Both the position numbers and the translations under genes were made by a program. DNA of 15,034 nucleotides. Origin: Candidatus Altarchaeales archaeon WOR_SM1_86-2 (GTDB lineage: Archaea; Altiarchaeota; Altiarchaeia; IMC4; MCBC01). This document shows, piece by piece, positions 12,240 through 15,034 of this stretch. The notes under the pieces are model-generated. The model ran no database searches. It was given only the letters and a program-made list of their open reading frames with translations, and was not told the DNA's origin. The DNA lies in contig MCBC01000164.1 of NCBI GenBank assembly GCA_001723855.1, forward strand, positions 1 to 15,034, written 5' to 3'. Each line of letters opens with the position of its first letter. Within the stretch, counting starts at the first letter, position 1.

Positions 12240-13751
12240 ATGAAACTTGAATTTATAAGGCCGTACCTTAAGTATATCCCGGAAATAAAGCGCCCCCAGA
12301 GGCATGTTCCGTTCAAAGAAAAATTGATGTGGACAGGGATAGTGCTGGGACTTTTCTTTATAATGGGGATTACTTATCCCATCGGAGTTGGGGGGTATGA
12401 CCTGCCTGAGCAACTACAGGTGATGCAGATGATATTCGCAAGCCAGCTGGGGAGTATTATTTCGGCCGGGATAGGACCGATAGTTACGGCTTCAATTATA
12501 CTCCAGATAATGGTGGGTTCAAAAATGATAGATCTTGACTTAAGCAAGACTGAGGATAAAGCATTGTTCCAGGGAACTCAGAAAATATTGGTGGTCATAA
12601 TCGCATTTTTTGAGGCCGCAGGCTTAGTTGTTATGATGCATTTGGTTGACACGTGGGTTCCTGTGACCGGGATGGCCGGAGGGGGTTATTGGGCCGTGGA
12701 TTGGGTTGCAAGAATGCTGGTCATATTACAGATAGGTCTGGGTTCAATTTTTTTGATGTTCATGGATGAACTGGTGACGAAGTGGGGCATAGGCTCCGGC
12801 ATAGGGCTGTTCATTGCCGGGGGGGTTTCGCAGACAATAATTGCTGGATCCATAAACCCACTGTCTCAATCAGGCGAATTAGGCGAGTGTATGGGAATTA
12901 CGGGTGTAATCCCATCATTTATATGTTCTTTATCAAGTGGGCAGTTCAACTGGGTGGTCCTGTTTCCAATATTGGCAACAATAATAGTGTTCCTTGTTGT
13001 GGTTTATGGTGAAACAATGAGGCTTGAGGTCCCATTGAGTTATGGCGGGATAAGAGGCATTGGGGGAAGATACCCGCTAAAATTCTTCTATGTATCAAAC
13101 CTTCCCGTTATATTGGCATTCGCTTTACTGACAAATGTTCAATTGATTGCGGGCACTTTCGGCGTAGAGCCATCTAACCCCACACCCGTGGGGATAATAA
13201 CGGGTCCTGATGGTCTGGATTACCCATATAATTACTCCGGGTCCCAAAAGGCAGTGTATTATATATCTCGTTACATAACGTTAAATGAATTAAATGGTAT
13301 ACTGTCTCCTGATACAAGCAGGGGCGGCAAGTTAACTCCTGAGGAAATCGGAATGCTGTTTGCCCCAGACATAATATTACATCTAATTACCTACACCGCG
13401 GTATTTCTGGTGCTCTGCGTGGTGTTTGGAAAGTTCTGGGCAGAAACCACTGGAATCGGAGTTGAGAGAGTTGCAGACCAGATACACGGCGGAGGAATGC
13501 AGATTCCAGGATTTAGACGGGATAAAAGAGTTATAAAAAAAGTTTTGAACCGCTATATCCCCCAGATTACAATAATCAGTTCAATAGCAGTGGGTTTATT
13601 GGCTGTTGGTGCGGATTTGCTCGGTGCACTGGGCAGTGGAACCGGAATACTCCTGACCGTGGGAATCTTATACCGTACATATGAGGAATTAAAGAAGGAA
13701 GAAGAAGCAGATATGCCAAGGGCGTTGAGGAAGTTTATCGGAAAAGGGTGA
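12240..13751 (+). CDS. secY: Protein translocase channel subunit SecY
   Basis: This 503-residue SecY/Sec61-alpha has the usual order: the amphipathic start FIRPYLKYIPEIKRP (5-19), TM1 at about 30-45, and the plug region after it (PIGVGGYDLP). TM2 lies at 68-92 (ASQLGSIISAGIGPIVTA), with GIGSGIGLFIAGG at 183-195. VPLSYGGIRGIGGRYPLKFF (264-283) is the cytosolic loop that docks ribosome or SecA in homologues. The C-terminus ends in TYEELKKEEEADMP. It forms the membrane channel with SecE and Secbeta. It is longer than the roughly 436-residue Methanocaldococcus protein, mainly through the external loop at about 305-378. Ribosomal protein genes, the usual archaeal neighbours of secY, are absent. 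Confidence 0.97.
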   Translation: MKLEFIRPYLKYIPEIKRPQRHVPFKEKLMWTGIVLGLFFIMGITYPIGVGGYDLPEQLQVMQMIFASQLGSIISAGIGPIVTASIILQIMVGSKMIDLDLSKTEDKALFQGTQKILVVIIAFFEAAGLVVMMHLVDTWVPVTGMAGGGYWAVDWVARMLVILQIGLGSIFLMFMDELVTKWGIGSGIGLFIAGGVSQTIIAGSINPLSQSGELGECMGITGVIPSFICSLSSGQFNWVVLFPILATIIVFLVVVYGETMRLEVPLSYGGIRGIGGRYPLKFFYVSNLPVILAFALLTNVQLIAGTFGVEPSNPTPVGIITGPDGLDYPYNYSGSQKAVYYISRYITLNELNGILSPDTSRGGKLTPEEIGMLFAPDIILHLITYTAVFLVLCVVFGKFWAETTGIGVERVADQIHGGGMQIPGFRRDKRVIKKVLNRYIPQITIISSIAVGLLAVGADLLGALGSGTGILLTVGILYRTYEELKKEEEADMPRALRKFIGKG

Positions 13752-14168
13752 TCATTCACTGTATGCCGCAGAACACCCCTCTTTTTCGCTCAAAGAAACC
13801 GAGATTTTCTTGTTAATCCTTTCCCTGAGTCTTAAATGAATATATTTCGCAAGGCATTCAGTGGTTGTGGATTCAACCGGCAGCACCGCAACATCACTTC
13901 TTGGAAAAATGTACCCGGGCTCGTTTTGAATCTCAATTGACTCTTCAGACAACTTCGCATCTTTTGATGAAATAAGCACCCTGTGATCCAGTTTGTCGCA
14001 TATTTCATCCACGGCATTTTTCAAATCACTAAAATCCATAACCATAAACTCTTCATTTAATCTCCCACAGACCCTGACCTCCACGCTAAAATTATGGCCG
14101 TGGATGCGCTCCCCGGTTAAAAAATGTGCTGCAGAGAAATCTCCATTGACCTTTATGCAATACGGCAT
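13752..14168 (-). CDS. 6-pyruvoyl-tetrahydropterin synthase/QueD-family protein, PTPS-III-like
   Basis: This 138-residue protein has the COG0720 pattern. Zinc ligands are H15 in FSAAHF and H23 and H25 in IHGHNF. DFSDLK (45-50), LDHRVL (60-65), PVESTTTECLAKYI (97-110) and SEKEGCSA (127-134) follow. The catalytic Cys of QueD-type enzymes (C-x3-HGH) is replaced by Gly19, while Glu20 gives E-x2-HGH, the motif of the PTPS-III subgroup. This points away from 7-carboxy-7-deazaguanine precursor synthesis and toward a pterin-processing reaction (folate or methanopterin), though archaeal members are not well sorted. Its stop lies directly against the secY stop (convergent, 0 bp). It diverges from the phosphatidyltransferase gene. 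Confidence 0.85.
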   Translation of the reverse strand: MPYCIKVNGDFSAAHFLTGERIHGHNFSVEVRVCGRLNEEFMVMDFSDLKNAVDEICDKLDHRVLISSKDAKLSEESIEIQNEPGYIFPRSDVAVLPVESTTTECLAKYIHLRLRERINKKISVSLSEKEGCSAAYSE

Positions 14169-14217
14169 TTTTATGTTTTATATTTTTAAAATAGAAAGGA
14201 ATAACATATAAGTTAAA
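14169..14217. promoter_or_regulatory. Compact divergent promoter, PTPS / phosphatidyltransferase
   Basis: This 49-bp spacer has TTTTATATTTTT (around 14175-14186) for the rightward gene, about 35-40 bp before its start. CTTATATGTT on the minus strand (around 14203-14212) serves the leftward gene at a similar distance. The two promoters cross each other, as at 9870-9913. Confidence 0.45.
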
Positions 14218-14826
14218 ATGATTAAATCAAAATTCAACTCTGAGCCCGTCAGCATAAAAATCGGGATTGTATTTGCAAAACTTGGGATTTCTCCAAATCT
14301 GTGGACCATAGGAGCGATAATCCCCGCTGCTTTAGGATTTTTGTGTTTAGCATTTCACAATCTTGTGGGTGGGCTGATTTTCTTTATCATCTCGGGGTTT
14401 ATCGATGCCGTGGATGGGGCGGTAGCCAGGGTCACCGGAAATGTTACTTCTTATGGGGCATTTTTAGACGGGATTATTGATAGATACGTTGAAGTTCTAT
14501 TGTACATCGGACTTTTGTTTTATCTTCCCGAAACTCATGGATTCCTATCAAATTCAATATGGATCTCTCTTTTAATCTTCGGGGCGCTGATGCCCACCTA
14601 TGTCCGCGCATATGCCGACCACAAGGGAGTTGTCACGGAAGGGGAAGACCAGAAAAGGATGGGGGGGATATTGGAAAGATTTGAGAGGATGACCTTGATT
14701 TTTATCGGAATGCTCGCAGGTTGCTTTAACCCGACGTATCTAACATATATGATAATTATTGTTGCGATTTTATCAAACTTAACGGCTTTACAAAGAATAT
14801 TATTCATTGTATTGAAAACTAAATAG
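14218..14826 (+). CDS. CDP-alcohol phosphatidyltransferase, probable archaetidylinositol-phosphate synthase
   Basis: This 202-residue membrane enzyme has the complete CDP-alcohol phosphatidyltransferase motif at 66-88. It reads D66-G67-x2-A70-R71-x8-G80-x3-D84-x3-D88, with an extra Asp at 63 on the same helix face. About six hydrophobic segments surround it (31-46, 49-65, 92-103, 112-128, 157-168, 171-188). The family transfers an alcohol phosphate to a CDP-activated lipid. Size and the segments NLWTIGAIIPAALGFLC and GEDQKRMGGILERFERM recall archaeal archaetidylinositol-phosphate synthases, which make inositol-headgroup ether lipids. Glycerol or serine transfer cannot be excluded. With the prenyl synthase 5 kb to the left, it makes a membrane-lipid theme plausible. 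Confidence 0.88.
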   Translation: MIKSKFNSEPVSIKIGIVFAKLGISPNLWTIGAIIPAALGFLCLAFHNLVGGLIFFIISGFIDAVDGAVARVTGNVTSYGAFLDGIIDRYVEVLLYIGLLFYLPETHGFLSNSIWISLLIFGALMPTYVRAYADHKGVVTEGEDQKRMGGILERFERMTLIFIGMLAGCFNPTYLTYMIIIVAILSNLTALQRILFIVLKTK

Positions 14827-14846
14827 TTTTCAATGCTAAAATGCTC

Positions 14847-14865
14847 AAAATCACGACATGATTTT
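14847..14865. terminator. Hairpin after the phosphatidyltransferase gene
   Basis: AAAATCA-CGACA-TGATTTT is a perfect 7-bp stem with a 5-nt loop, extended to 8 bp by the flanking C and G. It lies 20 bp past the stop of the phosphatidyltransferase. Archaeal termination relies mainly on T-runs, so a hairpin may instead protect or process the 3' end. Confidence 0.4.
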
Positions 14866-14894
14866 GGCACACAAAATTGATTATATTTTGATTG

Positions 14895-14913
14895 AATTGC
14901 AATGCAATTTTTT
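14895..14913 (+). terminator. Second hairpin with T-run
   Basis: AATTGC-AAT-GCAATT has 6-bp arms and is followed at once by further T residues, giving a six-T run at 14908-14913. A short stem plus T-run in the gap between two same-strand genes is the clearest terminator-like signal in the window. Confidence 0.45.
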
Positions 14914-14983
14914 ATTGTTAGAAATAAATGGAGTCATCGTCAAATGTGTAGCAATTAGCATATTAAATCTAAATTATTATAAA

Positions 14984-15034
14984 ATGGCTGCACAAGATAT
15001 ATTATCTCCAGTGGATAAAGTTCTACTGTCCATG
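14984..15034 (+). CDS. Start of a CDS leaving the window
   Basis: ATG 14984-14986 opens a frame of 17 codons, MAAQDILSPVDKVLLSM, reaching the right edge without a stop. A TATA-like stretch (CATATTAAATC, about 14959-14969, and AATTATTATAAAATG just before the start) fits a nearly leaderless archaeal gene, and the position after a terminator-like hairpin fits a new transcription unit. Seventeen residues are too few to assign a family. Confidence 0.5.
   Translation, partial: MAAQDILSPVDKVLLSM

Noticed and set aside
1..15034. tRNA, rRNA and CRISPR arrays
   Set aside because: I saw no cloverleaf-like sequence, rRNA landmarks or regularly spaced direct repeats; the only repeats are the duplicated genes, relics, promoter blocks and hairpin elements listed.

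Overview
The window reads as an AT-rich archaeal chromosome, most likely euryarchaeal. The evidence is a SecY with archaeal features, a type I 3-dehydroquinate dehydratase, a long-chain prenyl diphosphate synthase of the kind used for ether lipids, a CDP-alcohol phosphatidyltransferase resembling archaetidylinositol-phosphate synthases, a Get3/ArsA ATPase, a relic of a class I lysyl-tRNA synthetase, and TATA-like boxes placed close to start codons with few Shine-Dalgarno sequences. I cannot name the genus. No rRNA, tRNA, CRISPR array or complete insertion sequence is visible.

The left half (1 to about 7690) is a rearranged zone. An ArsA/Get3-type ATPase enters from the left edge on the minus strand. 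A UPF0175-type antitoxin and a PIN toxin diverge from it. Then come two closely related DEAD-box RNA helicases (1948-3162 and 6375-7586). Around them lie three broken copies of the beginning of the ArsA gene, all minus strand, at 1750-1810, 3232-3494 and 5980-6246. The last two are each interrupted by a short hairpin-rich element of the same family. Between the helicases lie a YkgJ-type cysteine-cluster protein, a small protein of unknown family and a minus-strand metallophosphoesterase. A probable broken ORF and a repeated promoter-like block are also present. A start fragment of a class I lysyl-tRNA synthetase lies just past the second helicase. The simplest history is repeated duplication of a unit holding a divergent promoter, the helicase on one side and the start of ArsA on the other, followed by decay.

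The middle (7714-8810) is a three-ORF plus-strand cassette. It starts with a predicted PD-(D/E)XK nuclease-like protein, followed by two small proteins I do not recognise. It is the best candidate here for an undescribed accessory system, but its function is not shown by the sequence.

The right half (8901-15034) is orderly and probably core genome: a polyprenyl diphosphate synthase (minus) divergent from aroD, then a large two-domain membrane protein with a C-terminal SpoIIM-type domain, then secY. A 6-pyruvoyl-tetrahydropterin synthase/QueD-family gene ends exactly against secY and shares a compact divergent promoter region with a CDP-alcohol phosphatidyltransferase. A new CDS probably starts at 14984 and leaves the window. 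Membrane biology is the common theme: lipid precursor, lipid headgroup and protein translocation, with ArsA/Get3 at the other end. Whether these genes are functionally linked is inference.
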